A stretch of 64,000 bases of DNA, taken from positions 40,852,268-40,916,267 of the forward strand of contig CM063108.1 of NCBI GenBank assembly GCA_031841125.1, read 5' to 3'. The DNA comes from Acanthococcus lagerstroemiae. Taxonomy: Eukaryota; Arthropoda; Insecta; Hemiptera; Eriococcidae. The notes under the pieces were generated by a model, which worked only from the letters and a program-made list of their open reading frames with translations, searched no databases and had not been told where the DNA came from. Below, one piece after another: positions 9,961-21,406 of this stretch; within the stretch, counting starts at the first letter, position 1, and the number at the start of each line of letters is the position of its first letter. The position numbers and the translations under genes were made by a program.

Positions 9961-12100
9961 TCATTTTTTATAGTTCTCTAATTGAATAAACATTTTCTAT
10001 GCCTTCCTATAGTTTTTTAATTTTTTTTTTTTTTTTCTCCCAGGATATCGGGTTTTTTTACTTCTGAAACATACTGTACTACTGAGGAGCTAAGAAATTG
10101 ATTAAAATTCTTGAACTTCTAGTATTGCAATCGCTACCCAAGGCTGAAAATTTTGACATACTCACTTTGATATTCTTCTTTCAAAAGAAAATATTCAATT
10201 TCATGACGAAGTATTAAATGTTTAAAATAAAAACGATTATAACGTCAAAATAATTTTTTTTTTCAGATTTGATGGCACTTAGCATATTATAATAAATGCA
10301 GGCACTCAGCATATTGTAATAAATGAAGGCACTTTTGGCACATTTTGAGAAAAATAAGTGAAGACGCTTAGCATGTTCTCATTTCCCTCCCTTCTTTTTC
10401 CCTTTCTGTGCTCCCCCAATGATCCTGATCCTCTTTTTACACAAGCCGGTAAAGGAAACTGAGTAGAACACAGATCTCTGATACGTTCTCAACGTACATA
10501 TATTTAGACAATCTTGACACCGTTTCCCCCCTTTTTCCATATTTTCTTCATTTTGGTACTCAGCATCTTTTGATTTCCCATGCTTCAATCAAGAAACAGA
10601 GTGTAATGCCAAACTCAGCTTGCCCAGTCACGCCTAGACAGCGAGAACATGTAAGACTAAACCCCTCAAAAATACAGGGAACTGCATCAACTACACCAAC
10701 CATTAAAAATAATGTTAGAAATAAGGAAAAAGTAAGGGGGAAAATGCTAGATATCGCCTTCAAAAGCAAAGAAAATCTATGGGAGCTAGAAACAGCTCCT
10801 GAGAAGACGGAACATAAATTAATTAATTTTTGCCGTATTCGATGAAGATTTAATCATTGACGAATTCGTTATCGTGAGTCTACCATATTATAATGAAAAA
10901 TCGAGAAAGGAAAAAATGAAATACATTTTGACACAATCCGTGAGGTGAATGCATTGCGTTGCTCATTTCTTAGAAGTCATGGTTTGGTAAACCGAAAATC
11001 ATTTGCTTTTCCAAACATAGAAGATATTATGGATGTAAAGAATAATTGGGTTGTGCAAGTGATAAAATTAATATCCGTAGAGAACAGCATTGTAGAACAC
11101 ATCATCAGGTATTCTACAGAATAATGAGACTATTTATCAAAAAAAAAGAAAAAAAGTTTTCGTCCAATAAAAAGGGTTTTAGTATAATGTGTACTATATG
11201 TATTTTTTAAATCCCGTAATTTCAATGAAAATAAGAAATGTTCCATGACACATCATCCTGTTTTCCGTGCTACGTGACGTCATATACCATACAACGCGAA
11301 CTTTTGGGGGAAAAACTTGAAACTGACAGCTGGTACTAAAAAGTTAAAAATTCTTAAAAATATGTATTTCATAGCATTTTTTACGCTCTTACTTAAAAAC
11401 TAATCAGTTTTCTTTTTGTAAACTGAAAATTTAGACTTGTAAGAAGCGAAAATTGGAATCCAGTTTCATGGTACACCGGTCTCTCCTACTATAAAGAAAA
11501 CAGGTTAAACCAAAACCCTATAAAAACAGAGGCTTGCTCTTTCCACTTCAAAAATGCAAAGGCTAATAAATGCATCCAGAAATCTTATGTTTTCCTAAAT
11601 GAAGTCTATTGCGATTATGAAAACCATCTTACGACTTTAAGCGTTTCAATAAGATCATGGATGGATTGAGGATTAAGATTTTCAAACCTCGGATGCCCAC
11701 AAGAATGGTAATGTCAGATGAAGAATGGGTTCAGCATTGCTGAAAAATGAAGCGAGAAAACGTAAAGAAAAGAATAAAAATGATCTTGAGTTAAAAGCAC
11801 ATGTACACTATGGATTTAAAAGCTGTTCTAGTTTATACACGAATAAAAGCTTCCTCACATTCCAATGAAGTTGACTGTTCACAATTTTACCCTGTACAAA
11901 TTTCAATTACATTCAAGCTATTTTTATGCAACACAACCTAATTCCAAGTAACATAAAACTAACACTACACACCAGTATAAAAAACTGCTTTCGCTTCGCT
12001 CGTTCCTCGCGAAATCAAGACACTGTCGACACGTTTTAAGTCGTTAACGTTTTAAAAAACGCAAATGTCGACAAGGACTAGTGGTATTCGGCTGAAATGT
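9961..12100. other. Gene-free stretch with a short tandem repeat
   Basis: No gene recognised. At 10273-10330 a unit of about 27 bp (GGCACTTAGCATATTATAAT... and GGCACTCAGCATATTGTAAT...) occurs twice and starts a third time. A 91-codon frame at 10570-10845 has no recognisable feature. Confidence 0.4.
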
Positions 12101-12403
12101 TTAAGCGTGGTTTACACGACGCTATTTTCCTAGCGGCGAGTAAATCAGCGCGCTAGTAGCGAGTCAAGTAGCTCGTGTAAATTAGGTACTAGCTGCGAAT
12201 TTATTGGCTGGCTATTGATGGTTCTTGAAGTTGGAATCTTCCAACTTTTGCGTAGTAAGATAATAGCTAGTATATTAGTGGTGTAATAGCTTCGTGTAAA
12301 TTAGAAAATCGTAATAAAGTCACGAGTGGAAATTGATAACATTTCCTGTTGAATATTTACTGTTGAAGTTTTCTTCGTTTTTTGGTTCATAAAATTATAA
12401 AAA

Positions 12404-12842
12404 ATGAATGGAAAACTAGAGAAATATTACGTTTTAGAATTATTCGAAAGTATACCATTTTATACAACATACGATCGCAAAGATTATCTCAATAAGGGAA
12501 AAAAAAGAGTCTGCATTCGAAAAATTACTGAAGGATACAACAGAAGCTGGTAATTTCTTTTCTCTGAAAACTTATTACTTCTTTAACTTTGGTTCTGTAT
12601 GTTGTATTATTTTATTATAAAATAACTCCCTAGGTTTGCCTGTGACAAACATAGACGAATTGAAGAAGAAAATAAAAGCCATACGTGATACCTACAGAAC
12701 GGAACTAGCCAAGGTGAATAAATCGAAAAATAAAACTGGTTCAGCGACTGAAGATTTATATACACCTAGGCTAGAATGGTTTGACAAAGCAGACGCTTTC
12801 CTGAACAGTCATGTCAGTACAAGACCATCAACATCAAATTTG
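12404..12842 (+). pseudogene. MADF (Myb/SANT-like) DNA-binding protein, frameshifted, two exons
   Basis: From ATG 12404 the first exon reads LFESIPFYTTYDRKDYLNK, the start of a MADF domain, a small DNA-binding fold common in insect regulators and Harbinger partner proteins. An extra base in the A-run near 12500 shifts the frame; in the shifted frame it continues KKESAFEKLL...TTEAG to donor 12550. The intron is 12550-12633. Exon 2 (12634-12842) gives LPVTNIDELKKKIKAIRDTYRTE and LEWFDKADAFL, the rest of the domain, in the phase that fits only the shifted frame. A GTAAGT donor follows. A phase-0 acidic piece after an AG at about 13782 (DITIRTIEEESEDD) may be exon 3. The A-run indel could be a sequencing error. 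Confidence 0.6.
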
Positions 12843-12909
12843 GTAAGTTGTATTTTCAGATTGAAATTTGAATAGTACATGATGTAATAATATTGCTATC
12901 AAAGCATAA

Positions 12910-13686
12910 TTAAAGATCATCCGCACAACTTAATCCGACAGCATTCCACTGCCAATTGACAGCACCTTCATCACAGAAATAATTCATATATTGATTTCTA
13001 ATTTTTTCTGCATCTTGGCTATAATTATTACTTCCTCCTTGTTTAACAGATAGTAGATTCTCGCAAACTTCTCGCCAAAGGCCAGGAATAATCTCTCCTG
13101 TATTTAAATCTTCCAAATCAAACGAGTATGCAGGTGTATATACACCTGACTGAGTCATCCTTAACCAATTATGTAGACTGCAAGCAGCCCAAACAATTTT
13201 GTCTACTGTTGAAGGTTTACATTCGATAGCCGCAGGAAAATCCTGAAACGCCATGTTAATATGCCAAATGCATTCTCAACGACTCTTCGAGCTCGTGATA
13301 ATCGGTAGTTGAAAATTCGCTCTCGTTTACTAAGGTTATGCTTACTGTATGGTTTTAGCAAATATGTCTTCAATGGAAAGCATCGTCACCTAAATGACAT
13401 GATCTTCTGGGAATTTTAAAGTGTTATTTTCAAAAGCATCGTACAAAGACGATCTCGAAACAGGCTGCATCACCAGTACGACCATTAGCTCCAACATTGA
13501 TATATTGAAAGCAATACTGAGCATCAACGAGAGCAAATAATATGATGCTGTAAAACCCTTTATAATTATAAATTCTGCTGCACTTTTCGCGGTCGTTTGA
13601 TGTTGATATCTTTCCGTCGATTGCGCCGCAACATCTAGGGAAATTCCACATTTGTAGAAACAATTTTGCTTCTTTTTTCCATTCAT
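12910..13686 (-). pseudogene. PIF/Harbinger nuclease relic (HARBI1-like)
   Basis: On the minus strand one frame (13663-13430) gives WNFPRCCGAIDGK (first catalytic Asp), YNYKGFYSI, ALVDAQYCFQYINVGANGR (second Asp region). After a frame change a second frame (13254-12910) gives FQDFPAAIE and AACSLHNWLR, the family's C-terminal landmarks. The region between has stops. PIF/Harbinger elements usually encode a DDE nuclease plus a Myb/SANT-like partner; here the MADF gene lies on the opposite strand, possibly with the nuclease inside its second intron. Terminal repeats with a TWA duplication were not found. Confidence 0.7.
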
Positions 13687-13894
13687 ACTCTGTTAGTGGG
13701 ATCTAAAAATTAAGAGTAAATAACAGATACTGATTAGTAAAAAAATTAATTCATAGTTTGCATATAATTTGAATTTAGGACATTACGATTCGGACAATAG
13801 AGGAAGAAAGTGAAGATGACCAGGCTTTCAATCTCCTGGTGTGGAAATCACGTCGTCTTCGTCTTGTCAACGAAGACTGTCAGCAAATCTTGAA

Positions 13895-15143
13895 CATGAT
13901 CCCGTGTTCTCGCGGGTATACGATGATATCTTTGCAGGGCGGCTTTTTCGCCTCTTTTTCATATATAAAGCGACGTTTTCACCTCATATACGGAGGCGAA
14001 AACGAAACTCTAAAGGTATATCTTTTCAGGGCGGCTTTTTCGCCTCTGTAAGTTTCTTATTATGTTATTCTTGAACCTCTTCCTCAGACTAAAAAAATTC
14101 ATGTCCATTCCGAACTGTGTTATTTACAATATCTTAGAGTATAGGGAAATGGTAAACCTGTGACCTTCTCGATCTTGATCATCATGTTCTCGCGGGTATA
14201 TAATAATATCTTTGCAGGGCGGCTTTTTCGCCCCTTTTTCATACATAAAGCGACGTTTTCACCTCATATACGGAGGCGAAAACGAAATTCTAAAGGTATA
14301 TCTTTGCAGGACGGCCTTCTCTCCTCTGTTTCATATACAGGGTTAGTTGGTTTTCCCTCCGCCATAGGAAAACTCCGTCAGGCTGAACGAAGTATGACTC
14401 AATGTGTTATCTTCCAAAATGTACAGTACGCTTTGTTATCGGGTGTAGGCACGCTACATACTATTCGTGAATAGCGACAAAACCGATAACAGATCTTCAG
14501 CGTAATGGAGTTTTCCTATTGCGGAAGGAAAACTGACTAATCCTGTGTACAGCGACGTTTTTACCTCATAGACGGAGGTGAAAACGTAAGACACTGTATC
14601 TCAATAATTTAAGCTTCTACAGGCCAGCAGGTAACCCCCTGGGCAAATTTTTGACTGGAGGCGAAAAAACCTACATACATCATCTATCAATTCGTGGTAA
14701 ACTTTTCGGTGCAGTAATTTCTACTTACAATCTTTAACATGCGGGGTATGTGATATACAATATTATATACATTTTTTTTTTTTTTTTTTAAAGAAGGTCT
14801 TTTTCGCCTCATTTTTGTACATAAAGCAACGTTTTCACCTCATATACGGAGGCGAAAACGAAATTTTAAAGGTATATTTTTGCAGGGCGGCTTTTTCGCC
14901 TCTTTTTCATATACAAGTACACAGCGACGTTTAATATGTGAAGGGAACATTTCACCTCCAGGCATACAAGCAAGTAGGAAACCTCCGAGTTTAATATTAA
15001 TTCAATCACTAATGCGTTGTTGCCGCGAATCGGAGGCGAAAGCGCTCAGTTATGTTTGGAGGTGAAAAAGTCTCATTATATAATTTACAAGTGACACTAA
15101 CGCTGTCTGGTGAGAGGTACCATGCACTAAAATGTATATGTCT
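13895..15143. repeat. Unclassified palindrome-rich repeat, left arm
   Basis: Dominated by variants of CGTTTTCACCTC / loop ATATACG / GAGGCGAAAACG, a 12-bp stem with one mismatch, at 13974-14004, 14254-14284, 14555-14586 and 14830-14860. Each is tied to GGCGGCTTTTTCGCCTC-type runs. A larger unit beginning TGTTCTCGCGGGTATA is duplicated directly with a 280-bp offset (13905 and 14185), and a third partial copy starts near 14800. The segment 14574-14686 is closely matched, inverted, at 18852-18960. Short open frames inside are repeat artefacts. I do not recognise the family; a Foldback-type element fits best. Confidence 0.65.
14338..14545. mobile_element. 208-bp MITE with about 38-bp terminal inverted repeats
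   Basis: The left end CAGGGTTAGTTGGTTTTCC and the right end (inverted: CAGGATTAGTCAGTTTTCC) match for about 38 bp with few mismatches, and both continue into ATAGGAAAACTCC. The core is unrelated and has no coding capacity. It interrupts the palindromic repeat where the other repeat copies read straight through. The target duplication is unclear. Confidence 0.65.
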
Positions 15144-15151
15144 GATGTATG

Positions 15152-18100
15152 CAGGCATGTGAAATAAGCTAAAAGCTGAAAGCTGAAAGCCGTATTCAGC
15201 TGTATTTCTGAATATGAAGCTGTAAGCTGTAAGTCGTAAGCTGTATTATGATCAGCCGAAAGCCATAAGCTTAAGCTGTATTTTTTTGGCTCATTTTCAG
15301 CTTACACTCTTTTTTAATGGACTACTCCAATATCTTTGGTAAAAGGAGCTGTAAAGCTAATCGTTACTAACTTATGGAAATGGGAACAGTAGACTGTAGA
15401 TGTAGCTTGCAGCTTGCAGCGTTGCAGGGCCCCATGAGTATTCTGGACTTCATTTCCTCAGAAAAAAGTACCCAAAACTACTCTTATATTAGGTATCTTT
15501 GCGGTTTTCTCTTCCGCCTATTTCGTATTTCTCCAATAAATGTAGGATGCAGGCATGCAGCTAAAAGCTGATATTTCTATTTGGAGCTTTGTTGGACAAC
15601 CCTCAAGAAGCACCTTCTTTGTTATCAATCGTCCACTGTAGTATCTAGTATGTTTGAATGCTTAAATTTGAACGAACTGTTGCATGCTTTGGCTATAACT
15701 ACATTTTTATTTTTTATTCATTTACTTCAATTAAATGCAACTATGCCACGATTTAAAACGGATAAAATTAGAGAGTTCTTCAAATTTTACCCGAACCAAG
15801 GAAAAAGTGGAACAAGTGTATGTCAAGTTGATATTGTTAAGAACAGTCTGGATCCAGATGAACCCGATTGTGCAGCTGGTAATAAGGAACTGTGTGGAGC
15901 TACATTATCTGTAAGTAACTACCTACTTGTGACCACAAGTTAGCAACAATTAAATACTCATGCTCTGCTGCTTTTCATTAACAGGGTCAAAAATCATCAA
16001 ATTTAAGAGAACATGTTAAAAGACATCACCAGGCTGTGTTCAGCAAGTTCATAGAAAAAGAGACGGAGGAAAAAACCGCAGGCTCTTCAACGCAAACTGT
16101 AAAAAATGATGGTCCTTCGTTGTCGAAGAAACTAAAAGTGGACAATAGTCCAAAATTGACAAAATATTTTCATCCGGCTGAAAGAACAACAAAGCCAGTT
16201 AATATTAGACGACAAGATGTTATAGATGGAATTGTGGAAATGATCAGTGTACACGGTAGACCATTCAACATCCTACAAGATGAAGGTTTCCTAAAAATAC
16301 TGTCACCTATTTATGAAGCGCTCAATTTTAAAATAACTCGTTTTAATGTCATGGATTTTGTCATGGAACGATATAACTCAATGCTAAAAAAACTTAGTGA
16401 GATTATTGGAAACAGAATGGTGAGCATCAAAGTTGATTGTGCTAGTAGGCTGGAACGCTCATTCATTGGAATTAATGTGCAGTTCATTCACAAAGGTGAA
16501 ATATTTATATTCACGCTAAGTGCACTGGAAGTCACAGAAAGGCACACTGGTAACAATTTAAAGCGCCTTATTTTGGAGACATTGAACAAATACAATATTA
16601 GTGTTTCTCAAGTTTACTCCATAACTACGGATAATGGCTCCAATATGATTAAAGCAGCTGAGTTACTTAATACAGAGGCTCAGAAGGAAAACACTGAAAA
16701 GAATACTGGCATGGAACCTCCAAATACTGAAAATAATTTAGAGAATGAAGATGAACCGGGTGAAACAGATGATGATCAATCCAGTGAACTGGCTGAGAAC
16801 ATATTGCAGTGTTCGTGGGATGACAACCTCATAACTAGTACGTATTTTGAAAAGGATAACTAGAATTTGAATCGGTAGTTGTATTTTGAATGTATTCTGC
16901 ATTATTTGTATTATAAATTACATTGATATTTTGTTCATTATTCAATAGGTATCAGGTGTGCCGCTCACACTGTACAGCTTAGTGTACACGATACATTCAA
17001 AAACATGCATAAGAACCAAGCAACACATTCATACCTTGAAGCCATTTCAAAAGGCAGGAAAGTGGTTGTAGAATTGAGAACTCAAAACATTTTAATTCTT
17101 TTAAGAACTAAAAATTTGAGGAAACCAATTTTGGATTGCCCCACCAGGTTCTCTTCTTTTTTTCCGTTGTTTATTTATTTTTATTTGCGTGGTAATTCTC
17201 ATTTTAATGTAATTTTATACTTGTATTTTCCTTTTTCATGTTTAGATGGAATTCAACATATGAAATGTTGTTGCTCCTATTTAGGGAGTTCAAACCATTC
17301 TGCCAACAGTATGCTAAAGTGTACAAAAAACTTCACCTTGAAGAAGAATGCTGGACACTTATTGACGATGTGATCCAATGTCTTGCACCATGCTCAAAAG
17401 CCACTGTCAAATTGCAAAAGGAGAACCTAACATTAACAGATGTTTATAAGATACTAAATATCTGTCAAATGGAAACGCATGACTTGGGTAATTGATTATA
17501 TCCGACTTGGTTGAGGGTATCTATGTAATTTTTTAAATTTCTGTACACATGTTGAAGCATACCAATTTATACTTTTTTTTTGTAGGCCACCCATTTGCTC
17601 TCGATTTAGTGGATAATTTAGTTAAACGGAGGAAACAAATTTTTGAAAACGACATATTCCTTTGTTGTATGTTTTTGGACCCGAGGTTCAGTTTTGAACT
17701 TACAGACAGCGAAAAGGAAAAAGCTATTCACCACTTGATTTGTACTTATAAAAGAATAACATGTAAGTATAGAGAAGTTTTCTACTATGATTGCTGACTA
17801 CCACCGATTTTATTTGAGCATATTTTTGCTTCCATCTTTTACAGCCATGAATGAAAACGAGAAAGATGATTTTTGTGAAAACGAGTCCGAAAGTGATACC
17901 ATTTCCAGTACAGGAGATGATGATCCGATGGAAAAAATTTATGAAAGGCAGCTATTTGAAAGACGCAGAAAAGTGAAATTGCTTCAGTCTGGAACATCAG
18001 TTGAGTTTGAGGTTTTATGCAGATCTTTTACTGCTCCACCTTTGAAACTATCTGCCAATATTTTAAACTATTGGAATGCCAAGAAAAGTATGTATCCTGA

Positions 18101-18851
18101 AATATATCGTGTAGCGGAAGTTGTGTTTGGGGTACCAGCCACACAAGTAAGTGTTGAACGACTCTTTTCTATGTTGAGATTCATCCTTGATTCTTTACGA
18201 AGCAGACTGACCTCTGATAACATTAATGCCATACTCATGTTGAAAGTCAACTTACCAACATTCAATAGGTTGAGTAACTGAAATCGAGTAAAAAAAGAGT
18301 GATGAAGTAGAAAATAAAGATTTAATTAATTAATACATTGGTGATTGATCAATGCTTTTTTATTTGAATATTACTGTTATTTTGTGAACAATATAAACAT
18401 GTGAACTAGTGTGTGACTTTTCAACTTTTTTGAAGTATCTGCCAGGTGACTGAAAATACTTCAACAGAATCAGGAGCACTGTTTTAGAAGCACCCTGTTG
18501 GTTTAACTGTCAGGCTGCAGCGTCCTGTGAAGTTCTGGACGAATAAATAAGAAAAGCTTTTCCTGTGAGTAAGATATTGTCGAATACAGTTGAAGCTTAC
18601 AAAAAACGATATGAAATAGATGGGAAATGAGTGGGCAGGAGGTGTGTAGAAAAATATTGAAAATTTTAATAACTAAGCTGTAAGCTCTAAGCCATAAGCT
18701 GTATTCAGCCGTATTTTCTTTGATTGAGCTGTAAGCTGTAAGCCGTAAGCTTTTCAGCCCTAAGCTGAAAGCTGTAAGCCTGAGCTGAAACGATAATTTT
18801 TGTAAGCTATAAGCTGTAAGCTAAGCTTTATTATTCAGCTTAACATCCCTG
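15152..18851 (+). mobile_element. Complete hAT transposon, 3700 bp, with 8-bp target duplication
   Basis: Ends are CAGGCATG... and ...CATCCCTG (inverted: CAGGGATG), and both are flanked by the identical 8-bp GATGTATG (15144-15151 and 18852-18859), the hallmark of hAT insertion. The first 170 bp and the last 200 bp are full of AGCTGTAAGC / AGCTGAAAGC units in both orientations, the subterminal repeats that hAT transposases bind. The spliced transposase gene in between is uninterrupted. The element sits inside the palindromic repeat. Confidence 0.88.
15743..18281 (+). CDS. hAT transposase, six exons, 691 aa
   Basis: Exons 15743-15910, 15985-16837, 16949-17147, 17246-17487, 17586-17762 and 17845-18281 join in phase with GT-AG introns of 74-111 bp and no internal stop, ending at TGA 18279. 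The N-terminus carries a BED-like zinc finger split by intron 1 (SSNLREHVKRHH, about residues 61-72). The RNase H-like catalytic core follows: Asp about 207 (KVDCAS), Asp about 272 (TTDNGSN), the RCAAHTVQL block, TRWNST across the exon 3-4 junction, and Glu about 651 in SVERLFS of the C-terminal dimerisation region. The enzyme cuts and reinserts the element. Length and residues suit an active hAT. A polyadenylation-type AATAAA follows at 18314. The acidic insert at residues 290-330 varies in this family. Confidence 0.85.
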
Positions 18852-19036
18852 GATGTATGTGGGTTTTTTCGCCTCCAGCCAAAAATTTGCCCAGGGGATT
18901 GCCTAGCCGGTAGAAGCCTAAATTATCGAGATACAGTGCCTTACGTTTTCACCTCCGATTTTTCGTTTTCGCCTCCGTATATGAGGTGAAAACGTCGCTT
19001 TATATATGAAAAAGAGGCGAAAAAGCCGTCCTGCAT
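18852..19036. repeat. Palindrome-rich repeat, right arm (inverted)
   Basis: Inverted, closely matching counterpart of 14574-14686 followed by another hairpin (18964-18994) and a CGAAAAAGCCGTCCTGC run that is the inverse of the left-arm units. Apart from the hAT it would be continuous with the left arm. Confidence 0.65.
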
Positions 19037-19039
19037 ATG

Positions 19040-19092
<53 letters not shown>
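19037..19092. repeat. (TA)n microsatellite
   Basis: About 55 bp of nearly pure TA dinucleotide at the edge of the palindromic repeat. Confidence 0.9.
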
Positions 19093-19095
<3 letters not shown>

Positions 19096-19389
19096 AAACC
19101 TGAAATTCAGCCACTATTACCGTCGTGTTCTAAACACTCTGAAACGCAAAAAAAACATTGCCCCCGCCCCCAACTTCACAACTGTGACGAGTGTAATACC
19201 TCCCTTTTCTTCGAAAAGTCGGTAAAATTCTGAATTGGAGAAAATTTGGTTTTATTTTGAGCAAAATATTATAATTAATCAAACAATAAACAAAAGATTG
19301 TTACTTTGGAAAAAATCACAATATTGGGTATCTGAAGATATCACATGAGTCGAAAGTAGAGAAGGATGATTGTTCTAGGCATTGGCAGG

Positions 19390-19840
19390 TTCGTCAACAT
19401 GGATTTCATCTTCGTCAGGTTGAGTTCAGCAGTCTCGAACATCGGCGGAATGCGGCATGCAATAACACTCCTTAAAATGGTTTAGGATTGCCCATTTTTC
19501 TCATAATTTCATAAAAGCCATTATACTTTAGTTTGGAAAGAGACATTCTTGAAAAATAGGTTGGCTTCAAGTCAACTACTACATTGTTTCGTTTCCTTTT
19601 TGTTATGATTGAAACTCTCTCACACTCTTTCAAATTTAAAGCGCTTTTTATCACCTTGAAATGACAATTTCTCGTAAATAGCAACCCGAATTTCAGTAAC
19701 CTTGAAGTCAGTTTTATCATCGAACTTCAAATTTGACAATAATGTTGTTCAGAATGTCTCGAAAAAGATATTTTTTCACAGTACCGGTACTACGTTTCGA
19801 TTTGGACGATTTTGACAGTGTTCGAATATTTTTGCCAGAC
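19390..19840 (-). pseudogene. Unrecognised decayed coding relic
   Basis: On the minus strand short collinear frames look like protein sequence (TEIRVAIYEKLSFQGDKK; VVVDLKPTYFSRMSLSKLK; DEDEIHVDEPA), broken by stops and frameshifts. I cannot place the family; it is probably an old repeat-derived gene. Confidence 0.3.
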
Positions 19841-21204
19841 AAGGCTTGCTCGATTTCGGCAAAACCGAGGCTTTTTTCTTTTTGAAGCGAACATTTATTT
19901 TACTTTCTGAAAACTCCACCACATTATTACAATTTTGTGTCTCCTGCGATGGTTACAGCAAATTAATCATTCTATTCAAATGGCTGATAAGAATTGGCCA
20001 TGTCTGCTTTCTGCTTTGGGGAATCAATGTTACATTCTCAACGCACCAAAGATTACACTATACAAAAATTTGAGATTTCTTCAGTTTTTCCCCTATCTTA
20101 AATGCGAATTTTCGTATCATCAAGATGATAGGTACGCCAATGATCAAATAACTCTAGTCGTTCATTGTTATCAGTATCAGTGTATTTATTTTTGGACGAC
20201 AAAAAGGAATGAAACGTCAAAAATTTGATAAAACTTAATTTTTGAATATGGAAAACGAGGGGTCTCGAGAAAAATGGTTAACGCCATCGTATTCTGAATT
20301 CAAAATATTATAGTTTAAGTCGTATATCCCATCTTTAACGCCCACTCCATCTACTTCCACTTGTAATAATGTACCCGAAATTGATTTTAAAAGAGTAATT
20401 ATTGACATTCACTTATTCATTGAGGGACAGAAAACGATTTGAGCTGTACCTGTTTGACTTTCAATTCAAATTTATTGCACCATACTATCGGGCAATTCGT
20501 GGTGGTGCGGTATGAGTATAAAGAGGGTAAAACTACCAAACCTCGATTCTACGTTGGTAATATCATACAGAAGTTTGTGAATCGCGCTTAGGTTAAATTC
20601 CTATGACAATATCAAGGACGGCCCTACGAATAATGTCTATCCTATAAAAGCTGGCATCAAATCATTTGATTTGATTTGAAATTGTCCTGCAGACTTGGCT
20701 TATCTACTTCGAACTGCTAAAATATTTTCAACCAAAAGTATAATACAATCAGCATTTATCGAAAGACTGCCGAGGTGTCGGTACCCAACTACATTATCTG
20801 CAAAAGTGCAATAGCTCGCTCTTTTACTGGTTAAACTATCAGCAAAACGACTAAAATACCCGAAATCTCATTTCGGCACTGGTCGGCATCAGGCTGTTAG
20901 TGGCTGCAAATTGGGTTTCATTAAGCACTGTCAAACTGGCGGGATTACAATTTCCATCGCCGCAAGGTCTGTACGGATAATGGGATGAAGGTACAACAAA
21001 ATACTATATCGTCACTTCCAACCATTTCAACATTCCAGGTCACCTCTGTTCTGCCTCTCTCCAGAAAAATACGGCACACACTCTACCATCATTCTGCCTT
21101 TACCTATCCAATAAAAGTCTGCATTACCTCGATCAACGCCAACATAAAACCAATCCAACGACTTGTAACGGATACAATATTACATTAACAGATACAACTT
21201 AAAC
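19841..21204. other. Gene-free stretch downstream of ATR
   Basis: No recognisable gene or element. Frames of 75-97 codons at 19846-20228 have no family signature. Confidence 0.4.
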
Positions 21205-21406
21205 ATCACTTACATGTACGCGGCCCAACCGTGGAACATCTAGCACAGATTATCTTCGTCAGTCGCCTCTTCAATCAGCAGGTTGATCTGTCCCTCGACG
21301 GACCCATCACTTACATGTACGCGGCCCAACCGTGGAACATTTGGCACAGATTATCTTCGTCAGTCGCTTCTTCAATCAGCCGGTTAATCTGTCCCTCGAC
21401 GGACAA
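21205..21406. repeat. 101-bp tandem duplication of the ATR 3' coding end
   Basis: Copy 1 (21205-21305) and copy 2 (21306-21406) differ at about five positions. Copy 2 is the live C-terminal coding sequence of ATR. Copy 1 lies past the stop, and in it the FATC Gln codon is changed to a stop (TAG), so it cannot encode an alternative tail. Confidence 0.9.

Noticed and set aside
13839..14474. Several 70-104-codon frames with repeated LFRLFF/RRRKRNSKG-like strings
   Set aside because: They are translations of the palindromic repeat units, identical between direct copies at the DNA level.
13895..15143. CRISPR-like look of regularly spaced palindromic repeats
   Set aside because: The genome is eukaryotic, spacing is irregular, copies are diverged, and the units are long inverted repeats rather than identical repeats with unique spacers.
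16838..16863. Stop codon ending the hAT frame at 16861
   Set aside because: A GTACGT donor at 16838 precedes it, and the next exon continues the conserved domain in phase, so the stop is intronic.
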